Positions 15,298 to 23,885 of a DNA stretch of 64,000 bases are shown piece after piece. The position numbers and the translations under genes are program-made. The notes below the pieces were generated by a model, which was given only the letters and a program-made list of their open reading frames with translations, did not search any database and had not been told where the DNA came from. The DNA comes from Collinsella sp. (GTDB lineage: Bacteria > Actinomycetota > Coriobacteriia > Coriobacteriales > Coriobacteriaceae), in the NCBI GenBank assembly GCA_018373675.1, contig JAHAGQ010000007.1, positions 1-64,000 of the forward strand, read 5' to 3'. Every line of letters begins with the position of its first letter. Positions within the stretch are counted from its first letter, which is position 1.

Positions 15298-16377
15298 CTA
15301 CTCCCCGTGATGGTGGCCGCAGCAGCACTCGTGGCCGTCGTCATGGCCGTGGCCGCCGCAGCACTCGTGGTCCTCGCCATGGTGGTGGCCACAACCGCAC
15401 TCGTGGTCGTCGCCATGTTCGCCGCAACCGCAGCCTTCCTCGTGAGCACCATGCTCCTCGGGACGATACTGCGACCAGTCAAGACCGGCGGCGATGGCGT
15501 CGGCCTCCTCCTTGTAGAGCACCGTGATGGCCTGGGTGCCCAGCTTGGCGCCACCGATGGCATCGAGCATGTCGTAGAGCGTAAAGGCCACGTCGGCGCC
15601 GGGCAGCGCAAGCTCGCGGTCGTCGGCATAGGCGAGCGCCAAGCGCAGGTCCTTGATGAAGTGCTCGACCATAAAGCCGGGCTTGTAATCGCCGTCGAGC
15701 GCCTTGGGCGCCAGACTCTCCATGGCGCCGGACTTGCCGGTACCGCCCAGAATCATCTGACGGGTCTTCTCCAGATCGAGGCCGCTCAGCTCGGCAAACG
15801 CCAGCGCATCGGCCATGCCGACCATGCAGGCGCCCAGCGACACCTGGTTGGCGAGCTTGGCAGCCTGGCCCTTGCCGGCGCCGTCGAAGCAGCAGATGGT
15901 TGCCGCAAAGGTGGAAAGGATATCGCGGACCGGGGCAATGTCGTTCTCGGTAGCGCCCACGATAGCCGTAAGCGTGCCGGCGATAGCACCCGACTCGCCG
16001 CCGGTGACGGGGCAGTCAAACGCCATGCGGCCGGAAACCTGGGCGGCCTCGGCAATGTCGCGCGCCAGCTCGGGCGAGCTCGTGGTGAGGTCGATCAGGA
16101 CCGCGCCGGGCTTAGTGCACGCGAGCAGGCCGTCGCCCGCCAGGTAGAGCTCCTCGACCTCGGAGGGATAGCCCACCATGGTAAAGACGACGTCGGCGTT
16201 CGCCGCGGCATCTGCCGGCGTATCGGCCCAGACGGCACCGCGCTCAACGAGCGCTGCAGCCTTGGACTTGGTGCGGTTGTTGACCGTGACGGGATAGCCA
16301 GCGTCCAGAATGTGGCCGGCGATGGGGGCACCCATAATTCCGGTGCCGATGAATGCGACGGAGAGCTTGTTTGCCAT
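15298..16377 (-). CDS. 3-hydroxyisobutyrate dehydrogenase-like reductase with His/Cys-rich metal-binding tail
   Basis: A 359-residue protein. Residues 1-300 are a complete beta-hydroxyacid dehydrogenase: Rossmann motif FIGTGIMGAP, substrate-binding DCPVTGGESGA, and catalytic Lys in GKGQAAKLANQ. Such enzymes reduce tartronate semialdehyde or oxidise 3-hydroxyisobutyrate. The last 51 residues are different: 14 His and 9 Cys in repeats like HECGCGHHHGE and HECCCGHHHGE, as in metal-storing tails of UreE, HypB or SlyD. Binding of Zn, Ni, Co or Cu is likely by composition. It heads the operon leading to icd. The tail is in frame with no sign of a sequencing shift. Confidence 0.88.
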   Translation of the reverse strand: MANKLSVAFIGTGIMGAPIAGHILDAGYPVTVNNRTKSKAAALVERGAVWADTPADAAANADVVFTMVGYPSEVEELYLAGDGLLACTKPGAVLIDLTTSSPELARDIAEAAQVSGRMAFDCPVTGGESGAIAGTLTAIVGATENDIAPVRDILSTFAATICCFDGAGKGQAAKLANQVSLGACMVGMADALAFAELSGLDLEKTRQMILGGTGKSGAMESLAPKALDGDYKPGFMVEHFIKDLRLALAYADDRELALPGADVAFTLYDMLDAIGGAKLGTQAITVLYKEEADAIAAGLDWSQYRPEEHGAHEEGCGCGEHGDDHECGCGHHHGEDHECCGGHGHDDGHECCCGHHHGE

Positions 16378-16475
16378 GAAACCTTTCCTTTTGGGTTGGG
16401 TGTTGTTACCAGGTTGAATACTCGGTGCCAGCGTTTGGGCTGTGAGTCGAGGGCGATTACGGACGCAGCGCTTGC

Positions 16476-17429
16476 CTACTGACCGCGCACGCGGCGGGCG
16501 ATACGGTCGGAAAGCGACGCCTTGTCGGCGCGGTTCTTACCCCAAAACGCGCAGCCCACCATGCCGGGGCCCACGTGCGAGCCGATGGTGGGACCCACGG
16601 AGCCGCGAATGATCGTGACGTCGGCGCAACCCTCCTCCTTGCGGATGGCGGCTTCGAGCCAGTCACCATCCTTTTCGGCATCGGCCGTCATGATGGCGAT
16701 GGGCATGGTGCGATCGGGCACGTAGTTCTCGCGGAACGACTTGAGGATGGACTTGAGCGCCTTCTTGCGGCCGCGGTTGACGCCGATCAGCGACAGCGAG
16801 CCGGCCAGGTCGTAGGAGAGCTCGGGCTTGACGTCGAGCTTTGCCGTGAGCTGCGCCGCCGCGGGAGGAATGCGGCCGCCGGCAGCCAGTGCGTCGAAGC
16901 TCTCGAGCGTAAAGTAGCCGTGCACGTAGGTCTTTGCCTCGTTTGCCCAATCGACCAGCTGCTTGGCGGTCAGTCCCGCCGAACGCTGGCGCACGGCCTC
17001 GAGCGCCAAGAGCGCACCGGTCGCGCAGGGCAGAGCGTTGTCGACCACGTAGAGCTCAAAGTTGGGATACTCGGCGCGCACGACATCTGCCGCCTGGCAC
17101 GCGGAGTTGTAGCTCGACGACAGCGCCGAGGTAAAGCACAGGTAGACCGTGGGCGTGCCCTCTTTGGCGCACTCGGTAAAAAACTCGATATAGCGACCGA
17201 GCGACACAGCCGAGGTGGACACGCGGGCACCGGCGCGCATGCGGTCGTAGAACTCCTTAGGGCTCATGCTCGACCAGATATCGTCCGTGCGCTCCTCGCC
17301 ATCGATGATAAAGGGGAAGCCCAAGATATCGACATCGAGGTTCGCGGCGACCTCGGGGCTAAAGTCGCAGCAGGTATCGACGACGATGCGGCAGCGGTCA
17401 GAATGGCCGGTAGATGCAGCCTTGTCCAT
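16476..17429 (-). CDS. DegV-family fatty-acid-binding protein
   Basis: A 317-residue DegV/FakB-type protein, which binds a fatty acid and presents it to a FakA-type kinase. Motifs: IVVDTCCDFSPE at the N terminus, RVSTSAVS with the Ser cluster contacting the carboxylate, CFTSALSSSYNSA, and GSHVGPGMVGCAFWG near the C terminus. The first of two adjacent start candidates is a TTG at 17432; the ATG at 17429 is preferred, with AAGGAG 8 nt upstream. A terminator separates it from hpf. Confidence 0.92.
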   Translation of the reverse strand: MDKAASTGHSDRCRIVVDTCCDFSPEVAANLDVDILGFPFIIDGEERTDDIWSSMSPKEFYDRMRAGARVSTSAVSLGRYIEFFTECAKEGTPTVYLCFTSALSSSYNSACQAADVVRAEYPNFELYVVDNALPCATGALLALEAVRQRSAGLTAKQLVDWANEAKTYVHGYFTLESFDALAAGGRIPPAAAQLTAKLDVKPELSYDLAGSLSLIGVNRGRKKALKSILKSFRENYVPDRTMPIAIMTADAEKDGDWLEAAIRKEEGCADVTIIRGSVGPTIGSHVGPGMVGCAFWGKNRADKASLSDRIARRVRGQ

Positions 17430-17447
17430 CAAAGCGACTCCTTACGT

Positions 17448-17480
17448 AAAAAAGGCGGCCATCCGCATGGGATGGCCGCC
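17448..17480 (-). terminator. Terminator of hpf
   Basis: 10-bp stem GGCGGCCATC/GATGGCCGCC (17454-17480) followed by six T residues on the minus strand. Confidence 0.9.
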
Positions 17481-17509
17481 AACCGTTAACTCATGCAAGT
17501 TAACGTATT

Positions 17510-18094
17510 TTACTCGTCAAGTGTTTCGATGCGGGGCTTGATGATGCCATATCCACCATTCTTACGGTGATACACCACATTGATGAGACCGGTCGTCGCG
17601 TTCTCGAACACGTAGAAGTCGTGGCCCAGCAAATCGGTCTGCACCAGCGCCTGCTCCTCGGTCATCGGGGTGACATCGATGACCTTCTCGCGGACGAGCA
17701 GGTCGTCGTCCTCCTCGGGCAGCAGCAGGTCGGCCAGATCCTCAACGCGCTCGACCGGCGCGACATCCGCGGCACTGGCACCACCCTGGCGGTTGTCCAC
17801 GACCTTGGTCTTGAACTTGCGCAGCTGGCGGGTGACCTTATCGGCGGAGAGGTCGATGGCAGCATACATATCTGCGCCGTGCTCGGCAACGCGAATCACC
17901 GAACCGCGGGCACGAGCCGTGACCTCGACGATTGCCGGGTTGGGGTTCGAGGGGTTCTTCTCATAACGAAGCACGACGTCGACTGTCATGGGCTCGATGT
18001 CGAAAACCTTGAGCGCCTCGCCGATTTTCTCATCCACATGCGCACGCAGAGCATCGGTTACCGTCGTCTTGCGTCCAGAAACCTTGATATCCAT
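17510..18094 (-). CDS. hpf: Long-form ribosome hibernation promoting factor
   Basis: A 194-residue long HPF. Residues 1-100 are the S30AE domain that occupies the 30S decoding centre (MDIKVSGRKTTVTDALRAHV, D.YAAIDLSADKVTRQLRKFK). The C-terminal domain (about 135-194: VIDVTPMTEEQALVQTDLLGHDFYVFEN) drives 100S ribosome dimers. The ATG at 18094 with TTGGAG upstream gives the family start; 20 in-frame upstream codons are excluded. Confidence 0.94.
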   Translation of the reverse strand: MDIKVSGRKTTVTDALRAHVDEKIGEALKVFDIEPMTVDVVLRYEKNPSNPNPAIVEVTARARGSVIRVAEHGADMYAAIDLSADKVTRQLRKFKTKVVDNRQGGASAADVAPVERVEDLADLLLPEEDDDLLVREKVIDVTPMTEEQALVQTDLLGHDFYVFENATTGLINVVYHRKNGGYGIIKPRIETLDE

Positions 18095-18411
18095 ACGTGG
18101 CTCCAATCTGCCTCGGGGACTTACCGTACTGGCTATGTACCCATTGCCGTGCATTTAATCACGCGAATTCCCAAAGACCCGAATAACGACTGCTTGATAC
18201 CGCATACCGAAGTCTCGCACTTTTCCGTGGCAAAGTGCGCTATAGGAAGGCGTCGACGGAGTTAATTTTTCTCCTGGAAATTAGCTTTGACCTGCTAGTT
18301 TTACCAAAATAGAAAAGCCGGGCTCCCCTATTTGGGAGACCCGGCCATGCGTGTTGAAACCGTGAAGAAGCGCCTTGTTCGGTGTATGGCAGACGCCACC
18401 CCTACCAATAA
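18095..18411. other. Intergenic stretch upstream of hpf
   Basis: Contains the terminator of the lipoprotein gene (18313-18345) and the presumed promoter of hpf. No gene seen. Confidence 0.6.
18313..18345 (-). terminator. Terminator of the lipoprotein gene
   Basis: GCCGGGTCTCCC/GGGAGCCCGGC-type stem followed on the minus strand by TTTTCTATTTT. Confidence 0.85.
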
Positions 18412-19422
18412 CTAGCTATTGAGCTTGTTGATGTCATCGTCGGTGATGGCGCCCTCCTGGCTAGACGACGGACTGTCGCCGTTGTTATCAGAGGCGTCGC
18501 CATCGGAGGACTCGGTCTCGTTGGACGTGGAGTCGGATGCCTGCACATTGGCCCCCGAAACAGTCTTGGCGGTAAGGTCATAGGGCATTTGGCCATACCA
18601 GACGCAGTGGACCGCCTCGAGCGTGCCGTCGACCGTGATGCCGTCGAGGGCATCACTCACGGCACGGCACAGCTCATCGTTAGAGCTAAGGCCTGCGACG
18701 CCAAGCGTGGAGGGTGCCTCGAGCGTGCCGACATAGGAGATCTGGCTCATCAGGCGCGCGAGGTAACCACCGGCCGTGGAATCACAGATCACGTAATCGA
18801 CCTCGCCCGACTCGAGTGCCTCGAAGCACTCGTTGATGTTGGAGAAGGTCTTTTGGTTGGCCGTGATGCTTTGCTTGGCAAGCGCTTCCTGCGAGGCCGA
18901 GGAAGTCTGAACGCCCAAGGTAGCGGTGTTGAGTGTGTCGGTTGAGACACTCGGGGACTCTCCGTCGCTGGTCTTGCCGAACACGGCGGCAGCATCGTAC
19001 AGACAGGTGCCAAGCGAGCTGATGTCGCCGCCCGCAGACTTGATGTCGCCAATAAAGATGTCGGCCTTTTTATCGCTGAGCGCGGAATCGGCCGAGGGCG
19101 CATCGACAAAAGCGACCTTGAGACCCATGCGGCATGCGAGGGCACGAGCGGCATCGACCGCATAGCCCGTGAGGTTTCCGTCGGCATCCTGCATGGCCTG
19201 TGGGGCGTCGGACGTATCGAGGGCGACCGTCAGGGTTCCCGGCGTGACCAGGGCATCGTCCGATACCGTGGGGGTAACGGTCTCGCGCTCGATCTGGTCG
19301 ATCGTGGGCGTCGTGAACGTGGACAGTGGATTGAACGCACATCCACTCAGGCCCAAAACGGCAATGACCACCGCGGTCCCAGCACCTAACCGAGCCGCAT
19401 GCATCAAGCTGCCCCTCACCAT
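18412..19422 (-). CDS. Amino-acid-type solute-binding lipoprotein
   Basis: A secreted lipoprotein of the SBP_bac_3 family (periplasmic-type binding protein). The signal peptide (MHAARLGAGTAVVIAVLGLSGC) ends in lipobox LSGC. The binding fold follows: GTLTVALDTSDAPQAM, GYAVDAARALACRMGLKVAFV, DIFIGDIKS and ALESGEVDYVICDSTAGGY. The C terminus is a Ser/Asp/Asn-rich tail. No ABC permease or ATPase is adjacent. Two starts are possible: ATG 19422 or ATG 19404, the latter with GAGGGG 7 nt upstream; the open frame continues to 19803 but that part is read as leader RNA. Confidence 0.82.
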   Translation of the reverse strand: MVRGSLMHAARLGAGTAVVIAVLGLSGCAFNPLSTFTTPTIDQIERETVTPTVSDDALVTPGTLTVALDTSDAPQAMQDADGNLTGYAVDAARALACRMGLKVAFVDAPSADSALSDKKADIFIGDIKSAGGDISSLGTCLYDAAAVFGKTSDGESPSVSTDTLNTATLGVQTSSASQEALAKQSITANQKTFSNINECFEALESGEVDYVICDSTAGGYLARLMSQISYVGTLEAPSTLGVAGLSSNDELCRAVSDALDGITVDGTLEAVHCVWYGQMPYDLTAKTVSGANVQASDSTSNETESSDGDASDNNGDSPSSSQEGAITDDDINKLNS

Positions 19423-19753
19423 GTCCGCTACCCTGCCTTCTGTGTCGTATACGATCCGTGCCCTGCACGGAATATCGGGTTGTTCCCACCAGCTGACCTG
19501 GTATTTGACCCCACACTTGCGCACCGGGGCGTTTGCTCGGGAGGCCGCAGCCACCTTCACGACTGGCCCGCTCGCCCGCGAGGCGGTATTGCCCCAAAGA
19601 AAATAGAACGGACGGTGCGGCTTACATCTAGGACGCGCCATGATCGCGCCGCGCGCACGCGGTCGCTTACGTGGATCCCTTTGACCGCGTCTGTCTTGGA
19701 CTAGGATGGGCATTTCGTCCGTCCGCAACCACAGCCTGGCAGGAACGTAGCGC
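19423..19753 (-). other. Long leader of the lipoprotein gene
   Basis: About 320-340 nt lie between the predicted transcription start near 19747 and the start codon. The stretch is GC-rich with several local inverted repeats, but I do not recognise a riboswitch, 4.5S, RNase P or tmRNA signature. It is open in the reading frame of the gene, which is expected at this GC content. Confidence 0.4.
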
Positions 19754-19782
19754 ATTATAGCTAAGTTCAAGCTATAGTTTAA
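19754..19782 (-). promoter_or_regulatory. Sigma-70-type promoter for the lipoprotein gene
   Basis: On the minus strand TTAAAC, 17 bp spacer, TATAAT. Confidence 0.65.
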
Positions 19783-19903
19783 GGTTAGGGACGTTATTCG
19801 CATCGTGAGTACAGATTTCGCAGGTCAGGACGGGCCGCACGCGCTCTGATTAAGCCCGTCGCTCCCCTATGGAAAGCCCCAACACACCCGTCTTAGGGCG
19901 CCG

Positions 19904-20120
19904 TGGCCAAAAAATAGCAAATATGAGTACTGTTACCAATTTAGTAGCAGGAGTTTTTGGCTCTGCAAGCTGTTTTCACGCTCTATAACGTCAGATTGAT
20001 GCCAGGATATTCCACATTTGTTTAATAATTTTCTAATTTACGCCATCTTCCAGTCCCAAAATCCCTGATTTTGCTGTTACTGAATTTGTAGCAGTACTCA
20101 TATTTGCTATATTTTGGCCA
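19904..20120. repeat. 217-bp element with 47-bp inverted ends
   Basis: The left arm (19904-19950, starting TGGCCAAAAAATAGC) and right arm (20074-20120, ending ATTTTGGCCA) are inverted copies matching at 42 of 47 positions. Similarity continues inward with gaps (CAGGAGTTTTTGGCTCTG versus CAGGGATTTTGGGACTG). The interior of about 120 bp is AT-rich and has no credible gene. It could be a miniature inverted-repeat element or an unusually long transcript hairpin. It lies between divergent... in fact codirectional minus-strand genes, behind the nuclease-like gene. Confidence 0.75.
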
Positions 20121-20154
20121 AAGCATATATCCAACCCCCTGTTTCAGAGCATTG

Positions 20155-21264
20155 TTAGGCGGGTTTAAGCCCAAAACACGCCCGCAACGTGTTAAATAGC
20201 GCCTCTTGTTTCTTTCTGCGAGCGTCAACACGGTTGCGATATCGCTTACTCATGCGCTGGTGGATGCGCCATGCGAGCGCTTCCATCGCTTCCATGTCGC
20301 AGAGCATTTCGTTGTTAACCGTCGCGACCTCGATTCCCATAGTAATCAAGCCCGTGTTGCGTTTTTCATCATGGATACGTCCCCTCCGGGAGGAATGGCC
20401 CAGCTCACCGTTGTATTCCAGGTCAAACTGGGCTGCTTCCTGATACGCATCGCAAACTGCATGCGGCATCCCCGAGATTGCCTGCGCACGGTCATCGAAC
20501 TCGATCTTGTAGTCGGTCTTAAAGGGACCGCAGGCAAATCCGCCATAGGAAAACGGAAGCGAAAACAGAGCGAGCATGATGCACTCCATGGGCGAGCGCA
20601 GATTTTCTGACAGGTAGGGACACAGGCGCAGCAGCTGTTTGGCCACATTCCCCTTGCATGCCGCGAGGTAATCTACCAGGCAATCGGGTGTCAGCACGGA
20701 CTCGACCTCAAAGTAACCGACATCTGGCGGCTGGTCTTTGTCCTTTGCCAATTTGTTCACGACAGGCGATGTGTAGGGAGGTAGATACTGCCCGCGGTCA
20801 CTCAGCGAAATCTTAGAGCACAGTTCCTGGGCCAGGGCAAACGCCTGGATGCAGCCGACCTCGCGCGCGATGGCAACACAAAGGGCCTCGGGAGATAGAC
20901 TGTACACCCCCGGTTCCACCTCTAGAATCGAGCCGGCGGGCAACCCGGAACACACGGACCAGCTCACGCCAAGAATACAGCGGCGCTGCGCTGCAGACCC
21001 TACCAGCAAGCACAAATCCTCTTGCACCTCGCCGCTTGCGGCCCCAATCCGCACCAAATCGGGAAGATAGATGTCCTCGGTCGAGGGCGACGACGTGCGC
21101 AGCACACGGCGCTCTTCATCGGGATTAAGGTCCTTCCAGCTTATGTAGCCCATCTGCCGGCGCTCGGCGCGCATCATGCGCAGCGCCGAGGCACCCGTCA
21201 GAATTACGGAAGCAGCCAGCTGCTCGCTTGCAGGCTTGCCACGCTGCCCGATCTTTATTGCCAT
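20155..21264 (-). CDS. Nuclease-fold (DUF559-like) protein, unknown role
   Basis: A 369-residue protein. The middle (SVCSGLPAGSILEVEPGVYSLSPEAL) resembles AbiEi-like or Vsr-associated domains. The C-terminal third (TDYKIEFDDR, AQFDLEYNGELGHSS, TGLITMGIEVATVNNEM) looks like a PD-(D/E)XK endonuclease core of the DUF559 type, with Asp and Glu-Tyr-Asn-Gly in place of the usual D/E-x-K, so activity is uncertain. It follows comF by 11 bp and is probably in the same operon. ATG 21264 has AGGGGTGG upstream. The assignment is by pattern only. Confidence 0.6.
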   Translation of the reverse strand: MAIKIGQRGKPASEQLAASVILTGASALRMMRAERRQMGYISWKDLNPDEERRVLRTSSPSTEDIYLPDLVRIGAASGEVQEDLCLLVGSAAQRRCILGVSWSVCSGLPAGSILEVEPGVYSLSPEALCVAIAREVGCIQAFALAQELCSKISLSDRGQYLPPYTSPVVNKLAKDKDQPPDVGYFEVESVLTPDCLVDYLAACKGNVAKQLLRLCPYLSENLRSPMECIMLALFSLPFSYGGFACGPFKTDYKIEFDDRAQAISGMPHAVCDAYQEAAQFDLEYNGELGHSSRRGRIHDEKRNTGLITMGIEVATVNNEMLCDMEAMEALAWRIHQRMSKRYRNRVDARRKKQEALFNTLRACFGLKPA

Positions 21265-21275
21265 CTGAACCACCC

Positions 21276-22082
21276 CTACCAAACACGTGCGATAGCAAGG
21301 CCATCGACTGCTGCGGCGCCGGCGCGCTTGAGTTCCGCCGAAGCCGCTGCCATCGTCGCACCCGTGGTGATAACGTCGTCGATAAGCAGCAGGCGCTTGC
21401 CCCGCACATCCTCAACCGTCTCGTACATACCTCGGGCACGCTCGCGGCGCTCCTCACGACCGAGTTCGCGCTGGTCGCCATGCCCGTACTTGACGAGAGC
21501 ATCGAGCAAGGGAACACCCGACAGCTCGCAAAATGGGCGCGCAATGGCCTCCATATGATCAAAACCACGCCGCCGAAACGCTACCGCCGTCGCAGGCACA
21601 AACACCACCGCATCCGCACCGGACAGCACACCTCCATAGCGATCGGGCGCTACGACCTGGGCATGCAGGGCGGTGTCGTAGAGCAGCTCCGCCAGATACG
21701 GAGCCAGACGTCGCTCGCCCGCATCCTTGTACGCTTTAATGATGCGCGGCAGCGGATGCGCATAGACGGCGCACGCCAGGCAGCGGTCGAGCGCCTCCGC
21801 CATTACCGAGGACGTGCCCTCGACCGAACACTCAGTGCACAGCAAATCCCCAAACGGGGCGCCGCATCGGGTGCAGCTATGACGTGGGTCGATGAGCGTG
21901 AGCGCAGTCAGGCAGTCTTGGCAAATAAGCGCACCGGCGCGCTCGCAGCCGGCACATCGTGTTGGCGACAATGCCTCGAGCGCCTCGCGTGCCACCCACT
22001 CGGCAAACGGTAGCAATTCGTCCGCAAACGGTAGGGCGCCGGCGCCCTGCAGACGGCTCAATATGTTCAGATGGCTCTTCAA
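21276..22082 (-). CDS. comF: ComF-family phosphoribosyltransferase-like protein
   Basis: A 268-residue ComF protein, associated with DNA uptake or DNA metabolism. An N-terminal zinc finger (CAGCERAGALICQDC, CTRCGAPFGDLLCTEC) precedes a phosphoribosyltransferase fold with VPATAVAFRRRGFDH and the PRPP loop LLLIDDVITTGAT. The start is TTG at 22082; no internal ATG would keep the zinc finger. Its GGGAGGG ribosome site is inside the 3' arm of a perfect 12-bp hairpin (22086-22121), hinting at translational control. Confidence 0.9.
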   Translation of the reverse strand: MKSHLNILSRLQGAGALPFADELLPFAEWVAREALEALSPTRCAGCERAGALICQDCLTALTLIDPRHSCTRCGAPFGDLLCTECSVEGTSSVMAEALDRCLACAVYAHPLPRIIKAYKDAGERRLAPYLAELLYDTALHAQVVAPDRYGGVLSGADAVVFVPATAVAFRRRGFDHMEAIARPFCELSGVPLLDALVKYGHGDQRELGREERRERARGMYETVEDVRGKRLLLIDDVITTGATMAAASAELKRAGAAAVDGLAIARVW

Positions 22083-22085
22083 GAC

Positions 22086-22121
22086 ACAACCCTCCCTACG
22101 TTCGGTCGCAGGGAGGGTTGT
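22086..22121 (-). promoter_or_regulatory. comF: Hairpin covering the comF ribosome-binding site
   Basis: Perfect 12-bp stem (ACAACCCTCCCT/AGGGAGGGTTGT) with a 12-nt loop. On the minus strand the 3' arm contains GGGAGGG, the Shine-Dalgarno of the TTG start. There is no U-run, so a plain terminator is less likely than a translation-attenuating hairpin. Confidence 0.6.
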
Positions 22122-22184
22122 TGATTCGGCGCTATGATACCCCGATGCGCTCGGGGCAAGGCGGGCTAAATCCGCTCGCGGGCG

Positions 22185-23885
22185 TTATTCGCCGGCGGGC
22201 GGTTGTGGTGCGGACGAAGACGGGGTCGAGCCCTCGCCACCATCCTGGCGCGGCTTGCGGGAACGGCGACGGCGACGGCGCTTTTGACCCTGGTCGGCCG
22301 AGCCCTCGCCACCGCGATCCTCGCGCGGCTCGCGCTCGTCGCGAGCGGCGCCACGCGAAGCCTTGGCAGCCGCTCCCCCGCCATCTCCGGGACGACGGCG
22401 CGTGACCTTGACCTCGCCATCCGAGACCTGATCGGCCACAGAGGGCACTGAGGGCTTCTGCTGCGCGCCCGAGGAATGGCGACGGCGCGGACGCGGCGCG
22501 CGCTCCTCCTCGCCACGTGACTTGCCGCTCTTGTCGACAGGCGCATCGGAGGCCGAGGCGCCCTTGGAAGCGGCACCGGCCTCGCGAGCAGCTGCGGCGC
22601 GGAAGGCGTCCTCGCGCTCCTCGCTCGACAGATGACGGCGACGACGACGTGTGGGGTTCATGCCACCGCCGCGATTCTGCTGCTGGGGCTGCTGAACCTC
22701 GCGCTCGCGAGAGGCGTTCTTGCCCGCGGCTGCAGCCTCGGTAGCATCGCCCGAGCCCGCGCGCTTGCGACGACGACGGCCACCGGCCGCCCCCTCGGCC
22801 TCGGGTGCCTCGGCCTTGCCGCGGCCCTTTCCACGGCCACGGCCCTCGCTCTGGCCCTGGCCGGCGCGAGCATCGGATTCGGCATCGCGACGACGGCGCT
22901 TGGGCATCGACGTCCCGGCCAGACGGTCGGCACTCGACAGGCCATCGCCCACGTCGACGCCGTTCTCGCGATCGAGCTCCATGAGCGCCAGGCGCATCTC
23001 GGGCGACTCGATGCGTTCGAGCACATCGCGCGTCACGCAGTCGGGGCGGCAGTTGCAGCCCTGCTCGGCGGCCTTCTTTTTGCAGCCCTCCGAGCACGTC
23101 ATATCGGCCAGGTTGACCTTAAAGACTTTGCCGTTCTCCAGGCGCAGCACCAGCTGCTCACGCGGCGTGTCATATTCCTGAATACGCGCCTTGCCAAGCG
23201 GCGTATCGATGAGCGTCTTCTTTTTGGGCGCGCGGCTCTTAAAGTCCTTGTACGCCTCGAACTCATAGCGCAGGCAGCACATCAGGCGGCCGCAAACGCC
23301 GCTGATCTTGGACGAGTTGAGCGGCAGGTCCTGCTCTTTTGCCATGCGAATCGAGACGGGCTCAAACTGTCCGCCAAAGCGCGTGCAGCAGAGCTCCTGT
23401 CCGCACTGGGCATAGCCGCCCACCAGGCGGGTCTCGTCGCGCACGCCAATCTGGCGCATGTCGACGCGAATGTGCAGCGTCGAGGACAGGTCCTTGACGA
23501 GCTGACGAAAATCGACGCGTTCCTCGGCCGCAAAGTAGAACACGGCCTTCTCGCCGCCAAACAGGTACTCGACGCCGACCGGCTTCATCTCGAGGTCGAG
23601 CTCTTTGACCAGACGGCGGAAATCGACCATCGCCTCGTCGCCCTGGATGGCCAGGTCGTCGGCAAGCTGCAGGTCGATGTCGCTCGCCACGCGCAGCACG
23701 GGCTTGAGCGGCTGGCCGATCTCATCTTGCGGCACCTCGAAGGGATCGGCCGTGACCAGGCCGATCTCGGTTCCGCGCTCGGTGGAGCAAATGGCATAAT
23801 CGGCCTCGAGGATATCCAGATCCTGCGGGTCGAACCACAGGTCGCGCGAGGCGTAGGTAAACTTAACGGGTACGACTAACGGCAT
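22185..23885 (-). CDS. ricT: PSP1/RicT-family protein with long basic tail
   Basis: A 566-residue protein. Residues 1-290 are the PSP1 (RicT/YaaT) domain, including cysteine clusters CGQELCC and GVCGRLMCC and CxxxC-type groups at 264-283 that may hold an Fe-S cluster. RicT acts in a complex affecting RNA maturation, development and competence in Bacillus. Relatives are about 275 residues. Residues 326-566 are a disordered tail with RRRRR, GRGRGKGRGK and similar basic repeats, suggesting RNA or ribosome binding. The ATG at 23885 overlaps holB by 10 bp. Confidence 0.9.
   Translation of the reverse strand: MPLVVPVKFTYASRDLWFDPQDLDILEADYAICSTERGTEIGLVTADPFEVPQDEIGQPLKPVLRVASDIDLQLADDLAIQGDEAMVDFRRLVKELDLEMKPVGVEYLFGGEKAVFYFAAEERVDFRQLVKDLSSTLHIRVDMRQIGVRDETRLVGGYAQCGQELCCTRFGGQFEPVSIRMAKEQDLPLNSSKISGVCGRLMCCLRYEFEAYKDFKSRAPKKKTLIDTPLGKARIQEYDTPREQLVLRLENGKVFKVNLADMTCSEGCKKKAAEQGCNCRPDCVTRDVLERIESPEMRLALMELDRENGVDVGDGLSSADRLAGTSMPKRRRRDAESDARAGQGQSEGRGRGKGRGKAEAPEAEGAAGGRRRRKRAGSGDATEAAAAGKNASREREVQQPQQQNRGGGMNPTRRRRRHLSSEEREDAFRAAAAREAGAASKGASASDAPVDKSGKSRGEEERAPRPRRRHSSGAQQKPSVPSVADQVSDGEVKVTRRRPGDGGGAAAKASRGAARDEREPREDRGGEGSADQGQKRRRRRRSRKPRQDGGEGSTPSSSAPQPPAGE

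Noticed and set aside
13067..15310. 747-residue plus-strand open frame
   Set aside because: It lies wholly opposite icd, the HEAT gene and the membrane protein gene, which have clear families and ribosome sites; a shadow caused by high GC.
19423..19803. N-terminal extension of the lipoprotein
   Set aside because: It would place the signal peptide 127 residues inside the protein; the promoter lies within this frame.
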